This document shows, piece after piece, positions 1 through 13,049 of a stretch of 64,000 nt of DNA (position 1 is its first letter; each line of letters starts with the position of its first letter). Under the pieces are notes generated by a model. That model had not been told where the DNA came from and made no database searches. It worked only from the letters and a program-made list of their open reading frames with translations. Both the position numbers and the translations under genes were made by a program. This stretch comes from Cristatella mucedo (lineage: Eukaryota; Bryozoa; Phylactolaemata; Cristatellidae): the NCBI GenBank assembly GCA_009760855.2, contig WPIO01000001.1:12447501-12511500 (forward strand), read 5' to 3'.

Positions 1-404
1 AACATTCCAGCGAATTATTGCAGCTACTAAGGACGTAACATATCGACATTGCGATTTGACCACAATGCTTTCAGATCCGAGGCAAGGTCGTAACCGCTTC
101 TATTAAATCGTGATTGTGCGGTGCTGGAGACCTAAAGTCAGTCTGATCATATTCAATAAATTTCAGCTATCACGTGAATGGTATAATTCGAATCAAAAGC
201 CTCCGTTAGAACATGCCTAGTATTGGCACTTTCGGAAGTTTTTGTTCAAGCTGCGATATTTGAATTGCTATTTGCGACCATTCGAAACCTACCAGCGTCT
301 CTGGATTTTGGTGCTTAGCTCATATTTGCGATCTTATACTCGGCGGCTTCAATGATTTGCACAGTTTAGATGCGTTTACCGCAGGAGGTCTCGTTCTCGT
401 CAAG

Positions 405-512
405 GTAAATGTATTTGCTGACCAAGGTCGTGGGCTCGAATCCCGTGGCATATGTAAAGCGCCTGAATAGAGATTAAGTCCTCTTAGAGGGCTGGACAGA
501 TTAATAGTATCA
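405..512 (+). mobile_element. SINE-B, tRNA-derived
   Basis: B box GGGCTCGAATCC, then GCATATGTAAAGCGCCTGAA and the LINE-like tail AGAGATTAAGTCCTCTTAGA. Confidence 0.6.
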
Positions 513-1724
513 CTACTTTTAGCGACGCAAGTGGATCGAAGCGAATCGATCGCAAGCTTCGCTAACTAATTCACTAATCCACGAATTCGTGGGAACTGCG
601 ACCAGCGACCAGCGATCGCAGCCAAGGCAGCCAATCCAGAGAGCAGAGCCTCGTTATGCTGCTACTGAGATCATTCGGACGAGGTCATTTTAGACTTCGT
701 GCAGCTTCTGTTTGCTAACGTATCGAGTTAGTGTGCTTACGTTTACTCCAGGGTCTTAGCCCAGTGATAAGACTTCTCATTTCTCGACTCGAATGGTCTG
801 ATCGAGGACTCGAGCCCTGCAGCTGGTTTCATTGCTTGCCGCAAATAAGGTGAAAGTCTCTAAGGCACTTCTACCAATATAAAAATAAAGCCGTTGAAGA
901 ACCCAATCTGTGCTTTTTTTAAACAGTGCTAACTCTTTACAGGATTCTGAATGACTGAAGCCTAACATGCAAGTGCCTCTAATAAGGCCTCTGTCACGTA
1001 TTTCAATGACGACTGCCACATAAGAAAGCCTGCGATAAATTCTGAGCTATCTTGCACGTAACTTAGTAAAAAACATTACAATCATCTCTGCATTGGCTGT
1101 GGGGCCACCATATGTGTGTCAGACTGTCACTTGCATGCACAATTCCCTAAATTTACAGTAAATATAGCACAGCACTAGGATAACCTAGCAATCCTCTAGA
1201 CACAACACAACACAACTGTATACCACTTCGTTCCATGTGTAACAAGCTTTGTGTGAAATTGTAGCACCTTTTCTAGTCACAGAAATTAACCAAATAAACA
1301 GTTTTTAATAACAATAATAACAGTAAGACATTTTTATAGGGCCAGCTGACAGTTAAAGTTTTCTTTGAGCACTTTACGTATGCTAATCACTATTTTATAA
1401 CAACCAACGACTTTTCTCTGACAGCACTGTCGACAGACACACTTGCGCAAACTACAAATGAACAAAGGGCCCATTCCTATCCATGGGCTAAAAGGTACCT
1501 ACAACAGAAAGCTACTGTTACAATACTATACAATCTCTGATCAGTTGCTGGTATGACGGCTGGACTTTGTCTTGTTCACTCAAGATGCCAAGCTTATACA
1601 ATGGTGTAATCTTGAAATTTTGAACTTCATAGGGTTTTTTCAGCCACGTCATTGACATGAGATGAGAAGATCCTGAGCTTGCTGTCAATCCTGCTTGCAG
1701 TAGAAAATATAGAATTCATATTTT
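513..1724. other. Gene-free stretch
   Basis: Apart from the SINE at 745-900 I see no exon, repeat or signal. The same holds for 1-404. Confidence 0.5.
745..900 (+). mobile_element. tRNA-derived SINE, diverged SINE-A type
   Basis: GGGTCTTAGCCCAGTGATAA head, GGACTCGAGCCCT B box, then GGCACTTCTACCAATATAAA as in SINE-A bodies. Confidence 0.45.
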
Positions 1725-1795
1725 TAGGACTTGAACCCACGGTCTGGATCGTGAAATGCGAGTATCTTGTTCCTCGGCTGAGACTCACGTTAGCA
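1725..1795 (-). mobile_element. tRNA-derived SINE fragment, reverse
   Basis: AGGACTTGAACCCACGGTCT is an inverted B box with anticodon-arm-like sequence; the head matches 745-815. Confidence 0.45.
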
Positions 1796-1849
1796 TACAT
1801 AACTAACTTTATTGTCGATGCTTCATAGCCACACTACCCGGTTTATAAC

Positions 1850-2020
1850 AGCCTTTAATGTATAGCGACAGAAGACTCTTTACGGCTATCACCACCGCTT
1901 GCAGAGGCGACGAATAATCACCCACTACAGGATTCGAATAGGATTTGAACCCACGGCCTTAGGCCCGAGGCCGTGAAAACAACCGACTTTCCCAGTGTGC
2001 CATCACGGCTCACCACCAAA
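1850..2020 (-). mobile_element. SINE-A, reverse
   Basis: CTTTACGGCTATCACCACCG body and inverted B box, ending GTGCCATCACGGCTCACC. A short duplication (GGATTCGAATAGGATTTGAA) sits at the B box. Confidence 0.7.
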
Positions 2021-2037
2021 GCCAGCTTCGCCCTCTC

Positions 2038-2131
2038 TTCCTCTCTCTCATACACCTACACACGCACACACCTACACACGCACACACCTACACACGCACA
2101 CACAGACACACACGCATGCACACACACGCAT

Positions 2132-2168
<37 letters not shown>

Positions 2169-2205
2169 CTCTCTCTCTCTCTCTCTCACCCACACATACA
2201 CACAG

Positions 2206-2270
<65 letters not shown>

Positions 2271-2282
2271 TAGACACATATA

Positions 2283-2328
<46 letters not shown>

Positions 2329-2330
2329 TC
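2038..2330. repeat. Compound CA/CT microsatellite
   Basis: Alternating CA and CT blocks with short interruptions, starting at the end of a reverse SINE-A. Confidence 0.95.
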
Positions 2331-2529
2331 CAAGCATTTAGTTTGCATGGGACTACACAATTTATTTCTGCTTTTCCCCCCTCATTGCCTGAGTCAGAAT
2401 GACCGACGACGGCACACGAGAAGCCACCGGTATAATAGGGGAAGTTCTGATATAGCTTCAGACTTGAAGGAGATCTATTATCGATATGAGTGACTTAGGT
2501 AGAGCCTCTCTAATAGTTAATAATAATAG

Positions 2530-2958
2530 TTATACATTTGATATAGCACTGCCATATATTTTACATAACGCCCTCAGAGAACTCGATTTGTATCTAGGCA
2601 CTTTACATTTGCTGCAAAGAAAGCACGATCAAATAGTTAGTGGTAGCATGCTCAATAAACAACAAGAGCAGCATGGTTAGTGGGAGCAAGCACAGTGGCA
2701 GCACGCATAAGCACATCAAGGTCGAATCACAGGAACCCACTAAATGCTGTGATAAATGGATGCGTTTTAAGTTTCTTATTAAATGTGGACAAGTCAGGAC
2801 GTGTCGTGATGCAAGTCGGAGTATGTTCCAAGCTTTGGGAGCATACGAACTAAAGGCACGGTCTAAAGGATTTGAGATTTGCACGAGGTATGGGTAAACA
2901 GCTAGATTCCGAAAAGCGAATGGTACGATACTTGGCTCGCTATATATCTTAGCAGCTT
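2530..2958 (-). mobile_element. LINE-A 3' end, reverse
   Basis: The minus frame reads DRAFSSYAPKAWNILR, the LINE-A C-terminal motif, followed by the conserved untranslated tail and AAT-type repeats at 2518-2530. Confidence 0.75.
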
Positions 2959-2961
2959 GTG

Positions 2962-3865
2962 ATACCATTGATCACTAACCCGAATCCTTCCTGAGCACCA
3001 CCTTGACTGGCCTAGGCTTCATTTGCACCAAGCCACAGTTTTGAAAACCTAACCTTCTAAACGGGCTCGGCCAGTGTAGTTCCTCTAGCCGTAGCACAAA
3101 ATCGGGCTCTTCTTCAAAAACGACTTTTTACTAGGTGATCACATAAGCTCCACAGTCAAGTCTGCTTACTTTCATATGGGTAGCATTGCCAAATAAAGTG
3201 AGCTTTCTAAGATAAGGATGCCACAACCAAGGTGGTCAGTGCATTCACGACATCACGACTAGACAACTGTAACTCACTACTTGTAGGTCTCCCTTCTGTG
3301 CAATGAGATGATTACAGCTGGTAAAAAACCCGGCAGCTAAGCTTGTCTGTCACGAGCATCGCAACTACCACATTACAGCACTTCTCACCAATCTATACAG
3401 GCTCACTATTAAGCACTGACTAATGCCACTTTAGATCTCCCCATTATCTTTATCCAGCCAACCCATCTTAATTGCTGCCTAATCAAACCTAATCAAGATT
3501 ACACCTGTCAAAAACCGGTCTTCCGACTCAGGCGGTTTTGTTGTGTCTCTGAAGAACCTCAAATCTCTTGGAGACCGTACCTCAGTTACTATACTCACAA
3601 AGCCTGGAACTCACTACCAATTGGCGTAACGCCATCTCCTGATTTGGCCACATTCAAAAAAAAGCTATAAATACCTACCTGTTCTCGTGGCCTTTGCTCT
3701 GGCCGAGAGCATTTTCATTTGTGTGTCTGTTCTTTCTGAAACCGTGCATGTCATTACTAATAAGTGACCATGCTTTGCTGTCAGCACATGTTATGTGCCT
3801 AGTCATAGATTTCGTTCTATTGGGGTGCTATGTAAATATTGTATTGCTGTTATTATATTAGTATT
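2962..3865 (+). mobile_element. LINE-A remnant
   Basis: Translated pieces follow the order of the 15.4-17.6 kb copy: a TACCATTGATCACTAA start (TIDH region), the CHEHRNYHITALLTNL region, LKSLGDRTSVT and a tail with ATT repeats. Many stops. Confidence 0.65.
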
Positions 3866-6456
3866 ACTCGGATCCTGCTGATGGCAATCGTGCTGATACC
3901 ACAGCTTTTCGATAGACACTGCTGTCACTGTGGTGCGTATGTCCCAGGATTTGGTTAGGGCTCTGCGACTAATTAGGCACCACGTGGAGTGTGCCAACTA
4001 AGCTGTCGCCTGCCAGACTCATGCACAAGAGCAGAAATCGTTTTTTTCTACTAGCAATCGCGTCTTAACGTTGTACCCGCAACTGCACTCGGAGCAGCAC
4101 TCAGAGCACTCGGTGCAGTCAAGGCGGAACACACTAGAGCTGGGTAGCACCGGTGTCATTGAGAATGTGGGTAAAGTGTTGCGTACTACGTAAATGCTTG
4201 AATGATAGCCCTGTTAAGGCTAGTACCAAGGACGTGCCCTGACCGGCTGAGGCCGATGGGGCTCCGGCAAAAGTCAAAGGCTCGAGAAGCCAGCTAGTCC
4301 TGTTTGCATGCCGTAGCTAGTTCAACGTATCCCAAAGCACATAGTCTATTGAAAAATGAAGCGATTTCGCTACAACAGCTTGGACCTCTCGACGGTGCAA
4401 ACCAGTTTTCTTAGATGACAGAGGCTAGATCGATCATCGTTCCGATCAGTGCATGAGCGTCAGCAGCTCAGGATTGCTACTTAAATAATGGCTGCTTGGC
4501 CTGTGGCCAATGCCTTGGCAAATCCAAGAGGCTGTCAGTGCTGCCTACAAACGACATGGTAAACACAACGGGTGCTGAGCACTCCCTACGTAGCCAGCTT
4601 AGCGAGGCTACGACGAGCATATGGCTGTTACAGGCAGCAACAGCCTTACTCTGTTTTCCTTGGCATCCTAACATGTAGCTTGATTGCCAAGGCATCTTTG
4701 AAGAAAACAAGGCCTGGCGCCGCTGCCAGTCTGGCTACTTCGTGACCTAGGCCTTTGATGCCAACAGAGAGCATATGTCCTCACGTGGCCGTGACAGTGC
4801 GGTTCAAACAGTCTCTATCCACCTGTCTGTGTATCAACTAGCTATCTATTGATCTAGAGTGCCAGTGCCAAAAATCCACGATCCCTGCCAACCAGGATCA
4901 AACCTTGAACGTAGAAAAGTTTTTTAAGAACACTGGGTGACAAATGCTACCGTAAGATTAGATTCGTATGAAAGATTAATTGTGGAAATATCAGTAGCGA
5001 ATGAATGGTGGCATGTACTGTCTATCATTAGCTTTTTCTTCGCATCCAGATCCTAATTTTCGGTGTCATTTTGTGGGTGCAAACATTAGAAGACACATAA
5101 TAACTTGAGAATAACTTGATTCTACTTCTAATCTTGGAGTGGGTGAATTTTTGGAATGTTCGTATGTACCTAAATTATTTATCTAATCTATTTTAGTGAT
5201 TTTGATCTGCCTCCCATGTTTGTAACAGTGTTGCACACGCCATCGGCAAGCACTTTCTGGTAATGCAGGGCCTGACATCACTTTGCTAACAAGCTCTTTG
5301 TCTATTAATTAAGACTTTGTCGTCAGAGCAAGTACTGGATGATTGCAAATTCAATGAAACTTGTTGCTTTAACAACAGCTTTATGATGTACTCACAAAAA
5401 CGTGTATGCACTTGCAATGGTAAGGATCAGCTTAAGTGACAGCAGATAGAATTATTATCGATCTATCTTAAAGCATTGCTGTGACTTATAGTAGCTACTA
5501 TTTTCATATGCCCTTAGTAGCTGCTAGTTTACCAATAGGCTAGCGCCGGGGTGACATGGACAGTCCTTAATAATAGGAGCCATTCTCACGTCCTTTTGCA
5601 TTAAAAAAGCAACTAACTGTCACTGATAAACGCACCTGAAGCATTGCAATAGAGCTGCCAAAAACTCATTATAAGCATGGGAAGGGTAGTCATACCTCCG
5701 CTACGTAATCCATCTTATGCAAACAGTAAACTGTGATCACTCTATCCACGATTGTCTACGAGCTCAATAACTGGATATTGGTTGAGACTATGTACGTGCA
5801 TCACTGATTTGCGACCTGACGTTATGCAGGCTAGCGACTGAATGACCATTTCGCGGCCCCAGACTTGAACGTATCGTGTAAAATACTGTGTCGTCTTGTG
5901 ACAGTGTGACTCCAGATACTTCACAATTCTTTTATGGATGGATTACCGAAAACAATTTAAACTGTGCTTCAGCTCGTCAACTAAGGTTTGCAGACAGCTA
6001 GTACTCAATTGTGAACATGAAGAAAAAAGAATCCCCGTAGCTAGTCATCTTACTCTCGGGGTTTTATTGAGAGCTGGTTTAAGACCGTCGCTTTACAGCT
6101 CGTGGCTGGGAGGGGGGCTTTCAGTGCTTTCCAGGCACTGATCCAGACGTGTGCCCGTTTGGTTCTGTAGGCATACAAAGCTACCAAGATCTCAACAGCC
6201 TCACTTAACCTACCGTAGCTTAAAAAGCACCTCGCCGAAGCACTCGGCTCAAAGCTACTCACATCCACGCTAAGCTCGTCCTGCGAGACCCGGGTCATGG
6301 TTTCGTCGAGGGGCAGCTAGACGACTTGAATCACGAATCGGAAGAGCAGATGGTACGATGCTTAACCTGCCTGGGGAGTAGTAGGGATTGGTGCGCCCTT
6401 GTTTGGTCCAGAGGTAAGGTGCTCTCCTGGTAACGATGGGGGTGGGAGACCTCCAT
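3866..6456. other. Gene-free stretch
   Basis: Only short chance frames. Near 4820-4965 an inverted, poorly preserved B-box-like GGATCAAACC suggests an old SINE, which I do not score separately. Confidence 0.45.
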
Positions 6457-6582
6457 GTCCGGACAGAACTAGATCGCAGGCACGCCTCCCGTAATAGTGC
6501 TAGTCTCAGCCGAGGCGCCATGAATACTGAGGCGGGGTGCCTCAACCTCGTAGCAGAGCTAGCGACTTGTAGGTGCAGCAGC
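6457..6582. repeat. Dispersed repeat, copy 1 (partner at 8516-8645)
   Basis: It shares with 8516-8645, in the same order, a GGACAGA start, GTCTCAGCCGA in the middle and GCTAGCGACT near the end, with drift between. It sits directly before a reverse SINE-A. Confidence 0.4.
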
Positions 6583-6629
6583 ACCATTACACGCAGGTAT
6601 GACGACAGCAGCTGGAAAAATACTAGCTG

Positions 6630-6793
6630 ATTTAACAGCCTCTTTTTTATAGCTACAGAAAAGCCTTTACGAATATCACCGCCGCTTGCAGTGGCGATAC
6701 AGGATCGCCCACCGCAGGATTCGAACCCACGACCTCGGGAGCGAAGTCGTGAAAACCAACCGCCTTACTTGATGTGCCATCTAGCGGCTCACC
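6630..6793 (-). mobile_element. SINE-A, reverse
   Basis: AATATCACCGCCGCTTGCAG body, GGATTCGAACCCACGACCTC inverted B box, terminus CATCTAGCGGCTCACC. Confidence 0.75.
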
Positions 6794-7109
6794 TGAGCAG
6801 CAACAAAGAGGGCTCAAACCCTCAACACAACAAGTCCAAATCTAAAAGTGTAGATTTGACTATTTGACTGCAGATGAGAGTTACAGACGTTCAACGGCGG
6901 TCTCGATGTACAAGTAACGGCACCGTGGCCCAAAGCTCAAATGCCTAGGGCCAATTCCGCAAGCAATACTGACTGCCTATTGTAGGGCGTCAGCTTTCAA
7001 TGCGGCCTCGGCCATATGTTATCGCAGAATTGGTTCCTAGCCGTTACAATTAAGGAAACACGAACGATGAATATCAACCCTCATCGGGCTGATTTATCAT
7101 GTCGCCGCT

Positions 7110-7334
7110 TCACTGTGTGTCACATATAGCACGGTCACCATGCTGAACATTGCCAAAGCGCGGCTCCTCATCTGGCATGCAGCGAAGAGTGGGCTGCAGT
7201 CCCAGGACACAGAGCGTCGCCGAGAAGACAAAAACAAGAAAAGAAATTATCATGGGAAAGTAGAACGAGCGGGATAGACAGTCGTTGCGCTCCTCACCGG
7301 CAGCGTAAAGTAGCGGCGTTCGAGGCGTAGCCAT
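7110..7334 (-). CDS. Candidate small membrane protein or first exon
   Basis: An ATG frame of 74 codons with a charged N-terminus (MATPRTPLLYAAGEERND), a strong hydrophobic span at about residues 25-46 (FPMIISFLVFVFSATLCVLG) and a polar end with two cysteines (RCMPDEEPRF). It reads like a signal-anchor segment. A GTGAAG near the stop could be a donor. The surrounding DNA is more CpG-rich than average. I recognise no family, and chance remains possible. Confidence 0.3.
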   Translation of the reverse strand: MATPRTPLLYAAGEERNDCLSRSFYFPMIISFLVFVFSATLCVLGLQPTLRCMPDEEPRFGNVQHGDRAICDTQ

Positions 7335-7584
7335 ATCATTGCATTGCACGTCATTATAGCGAAAAGAGTTCTCGTCGGATATATGTAAAGAGAGTTGGAA
7401 ACAGTCACGTTGCTTGTGGTGCCAACATCTCTAGCAGTAGGTTCGCATCGAGACAAAACAGCTCGTCTAGCGTCAGAGTAGCAGTCCGTAACCTCAAAAG
7501 TGCTCACGCTAGCAAGTTTCGAGGCATGTTACGACAGTCACTGGCCACACGAGGGGGGCTACAGCGGCCTCAGGAAATTAAAAT

Positions 7585-7730
7585 CAAATAAATATAATTC
7601 ATTTGTATAGCGCCCTAAGAGAACTTAATCTCTATTCAGGCGCTTCACATGTGCCACTGGGCTCGAGCTCACGACTTGGCCAGACCTCTGTCCGGGCGAG
7701 CACCGTGACCACTGGGCCAAAGATTGCAAT
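7585..7730 (-). mobile_element. SINE-B, reverse
   Basis: TAATATATTC-like tail end, GCGCCCTAAGAGAACTTAAT, then the tRNA-like head with a decayed B box (GGGCTCGAGCTC read on plus). Confidence 0.65.
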
Positions 7731-9049
7731 GTCGCACCTCAATTCTTCAGTCGAGACTAAGGCGCCGGACACCTGCACGCTATCGGCAGCCATTTCTATG
7801 CTCTCATGTAAGATCGCAATCTCTGCTTCGTCAAGCCGCATGTCGGGCTTTCCGATGTTTCCGACTCACGGTGCGTCAACCATGGCTGCTGGACCTGCAC
7901 GCTGTATTGGTCGCCCTATATCTCCCTTGACATCTTCTGCATTAGCAGCATTAAGTTAAAGCCTGCTGCCTTAGTGAGCGCATCTAATTTCCAGCCCTGC
8001 CGCAGTCTCAGCACTACTCTCAACAGCCTGCTGTTTGGCCATGACGTTTACGATAGATATTTTAGACTTTTGCTTGAGACGTTGAAGTACCTCTGCTTCA
8101 AGGGTGTCCATACTCTCGAGGCTTGAACGTTTGAATGCTCGGCCATCAGTAGTGCCTTGGGACATTCGAGGTCCAAGCATTCAATAATAATTAACGTAAG
8201 GAAAGAGCAATGCTTTTCATCAACTTGCTTAAATCCTATTAAGAACGGTGTTGAGTTTCACAAAGTTCAGCAGGGGGATTGTTTTGAATCCTCGACTTCA
8301 TCCTAGCAGGCAGCCAATACATCATTCAAGACTCAACATCTTTTTCAGTGCATAACTCACGCGCGCCAAAACAGAAATCAATCGCTTTGGTCACACGTTC
8401 ACCAGCGTAGTCACAAGCATTGCGGCAAGCTCGAGACGACTGCTAAGAGTCCTTAGTGATTATCCAAAATTTCAGACAAAACAATCACAAACGGGGTGGG
8501 TGTACCGGCTTTCGCGTCTGGACAGAGCCAGGCCGCAGACGCAGCGTTCGTGTCCGTGCTCGTCTCAGCCGACGCGCGAGGACTCCGACCAGCGGCGGCG
8601 GCGGAATCTGCCGCGAGCCGCGGCTAGCGACTCGTAGGTCCAGAGCTGCGGGTGAGCGCATGCGCGCCGACAATGGCGCGGATAGCGGCTGTACTGACGA
8701 GCGCCCTCCGCCTAAGAAAGGAGGTCCGTCCACGTCCGTCGCGCTGAGCCATCAGATCGACAGCGACGAAGGGCTACAACGGCATTCAACTCAGCGGCCG
8801 CGCCGCGACGCTTCAACTCCAGCGGACAGACGGCGCGGTGGCCTCGAGCGCAAATCGGCTCCAACGCCGAGACACCGAATCTTGGAGCACAACTGACAAC
8901 CTATTATATATACGGCCTTGGCCGTAGATTATAGCATAACTAGCTGGCCGTGCGTAATGAATTTCAGTCATAATCTGGACGATTTATCGCGCGGCCGTTT
9001 CTCGCACCAAACCACCTACGGTAGATTACCTAAAGTAAAGTCAAGGTTA
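7731..9049. other. Gene-free stretch with CpG-dense patch at 8490-8900
   Basis: The patch is GC-rich with a few open frames on both strands, but no splice sites and no recognisable protein. Flanks show nothing. Confidence 0.4.
8516..8645. repeat. Dispersed repeat, copy 2, GC-rich
   Basis: Partner of 6457-6582. This copy is much more CpG-rich, as if less decayed by CpG loss, and lies in a CpG-dense patch (8490-8900) whose 146-codon frame is probably composition-driven. Confidence 0.4.
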
Positions 9050-9215
9050 GCCGATTTAGCAGCCTCATTTTTATGGCGGTCAGAACAGCCGTAGCGACGT
9101 TGTTGAAGTTGGGGAATACAGAATTGCCAGCTGAATGACTCGAACAAATGACCCGGATCGTGAATTCTAAGCACCTTACCCCCTAGGCTAAGACCCCGGG
9201 GCTGTATCTGTACAT
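9050..9215 (-). mobile_element. tRNA-derived SINE, reverse, diverged
   Basis: GATTTAGCAGCCTCATTTTT end and a weak inverted B box at GACTCGAACAAATGAC; the head resembles 1725-1795. Confidence 0.5.
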
Positions 9216-9879
9216 TTCCCAAACTAACGGTAATAAACGGCCGCTGATTCAACCTAGGAGGTACATTTTAGCGGTGGCTTTTCAATTAAAATAATTAAAA
9301 TTATACTAAGCCAAGAATCGGAATTGTGTAGCTCAGATGCCTACGCGGCTACCTTAGCACTCTTCTTATAAGTTATGGACAAGATCTGCTCGGCATAAGG
9401 GGTCAAATTCAGATCACTGGCAGCGTTAGCAAACGCTTTGGCATCATGTCGGTACCTTGTAAGTGTTCTGACAGAGTGTTACAGCAATTTGCTTGGCGAA
9501 AATGATCACTTTGATATTCTATTATTTTTATTCACTTTTCAAAGGCTCACGTCTGGAATATTAGCAGTTCATCTAATTGACTAGAACTTGTGTCGACTGC
9601 TACTAGACTTCGCCGTCTCCGTTGCACTTGTTAGTGCACCTCCTTCCGCTGCTAGTCCGTTATGGTAGCTAACTTTCTAAAATTTATTAATGATAAGACC
9701 AAGCTACATCCTCTTCAATTCCACTGATATTTTGTTGCGTGTCTAAATGCATGCACATGTCTCAATCTTAAAACGTTTACCTTCAAAAATAGATCATATC
9801 GTATCACTTCTTATTTTGTTTAAGCTTGTATTAATAAATTTCTTAGCTGTCTCTCAATCTGCTATCTCAATCTCTTTGT
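9216..9879. other. Gene-free stretch
   Basis: AT-rich, nothing recognised. Confidence 0.5.
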
Positions 9880-11690
<1,811 letters not shown>

Positions 11691-11808
11691 TAATGTAACG
11701 TATCTCCGTCTGTAACTCCACAAAGTCATGAAGACCATTTGGGTGTTACACAGGAGAGTTTTGTATAGCGCACTCACAGCCTAAGCGGCTTTCGGTATGC
11801 ATTCGGGA
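11691..11808 (-). mobile_element. LINE-B 3' end, reverse
   Basis: Reverse complement of 12508-12605, including the TAATGTAACGTATCTCCGTC terminus. Confidence 0.65.
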
Positions 11809-11819
11809 GTGATGTCCCA

Positions 11820-12665
11820 CAACGACCTCATCTGACGACCTCATTAGCTCCGACTGTCAATTCTGCCTACTTTCAGCTATGTAGCATTAGAATAATTCGA
11901 ACCTGCCTAGACAGGGACATCACACCCGAGTTGGCCCATACATTCGAGACATCATGTCCCGACTAATTTAACTCATTACTCGCAGGTCTTCCAGCCTGTG
12001 AATTAAGACGCTTACAGTTTATGCAAAACTCTACAGCTAGTCGTGATTGTTGCAACTGCCAGGCTAGTTTGCAAATCCCCGAGGTATGACCATCTGTCTC
12101 CTTTGCTAAAATAGCTAGGGTGGCTGCCGGTTGATCGACGAATACAGAGCACAGTTCTTACGCTGGCCAACAAGGTCACGGCCACGGCTTGGCTTCTTCC
12201 TACCGAGCTGAACTGCTGCACCAGCTCAACCTCCTCGCGCTCTCAGATCCACTATGGACAATACATTAGCTGCTCCATTCCTCCGCTTAAAGACCAGTGG
12301 CGTCAGAAAGACCAGGTCTTGGTCTGTTGAGCTCACTTCCACAATTCTTACGCAGCGACAACTTCTCTGCTACTGCCAGCTACGGCACATCCTTTCCAGC
12401 GGCCTTGAGCTGCTACTTCCATGCTACTCACTAACTCAACTGCTCTCCTGACTCTGCTATGCTTCCCACTTTCTCTTTGTTGTGTGAGATGAAGTCTGTT
12501 GGCTACCGAATGCATACCGAAAGCCGCTTAGGCTGTGAGTGCGCTATATAAAACTCTCCTGCGTAACAACCAAATAGTCTTTGTGGAGTTACAGACGGAG
12601 ATTCATCACATTACATTACAGCACTTCTCACTGATCTTTGCTTGCTCACTATCAAGCAGTTTATC
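11820..12665 (+). mobile_element. LINE-A remnant interrupted by LINE-B
   Basis: LINE-A sequence (TCTGCCTACTTTCAGCTATG onward) runs to about 12052, stops at GTTGCAACTGCC, and resumes near 12612 with CAGCACTTCTCACTGATCTT at the expected next position of the family. Confidence 0.6.
12053..12611 (+). mobile_element. LINE-B 3' part, second L2/CR1-like family
   Basis: Translations resemble the C-terminal end of a LINE reverse transcriptase, and the end has GTGGAGTTACAGACGGAGAT followed by a short CATTA-type tail. About 300 bases match 42796-43115 and the last 100 match 11691-11808 in reverse. Confidence 0.6.
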
Positions 12666-12667
12666 GA

Positions 12668-13010
12668 GTTTAGCTCATGTATTGTCCATTGAGGATCTGA
12701 GGGCACGAGGAGGCTGAGACTGGTGCAGCAGTTCGGCTAGGTATGGAGCAGCCAAGTCGTAGCGAGCCTTGCAGGTCAGCGTAAGAACTTTGATCCGTAT
12801 TCGTTGAGCAACCAGCAGCCCTCTTAGCTGTTTAGCAAACCAGACACGTGGTCAAAACTCAGGGATTTACAAACTAGCCTTGGAGCCATATTCACAGCCA
12901 ACTGCAGTGACCTCGTGGCTTTTTTCGGTAGCCCAGCCAAAAGGGATTTACAATAATCTAGCTGAGACAGAACTAATGAGCTAGCTAAATTTTTTGCGAG
13001 CCACCATGGA
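12668..13010 (-). mobile_element. LINE-B reverse transcriptase C-terminal fragment, reverse
   Basis: The minus strand reads VAQRIRIKVLTLTCKA and APYLAELLHQ, standard for the region after the LINE polymerase domain. It is the inverted match of 12056-12275. Confidence 0.6.
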
Positions 13011-13049
13011 ATGCAATCCCAAATCTTAGCTGGAGATCGGAACGTAATG

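Noticed and set aside
1973-2493. Open frames rich in HTHT, SLSL or RERE at 2 kb, and the like at 9.75-10.36 kb, 59.8-60.3 kb and 62.68-62.96 kb
   Set aside because: They are translations of dinucleotide microsatellites on either strand, not genes.
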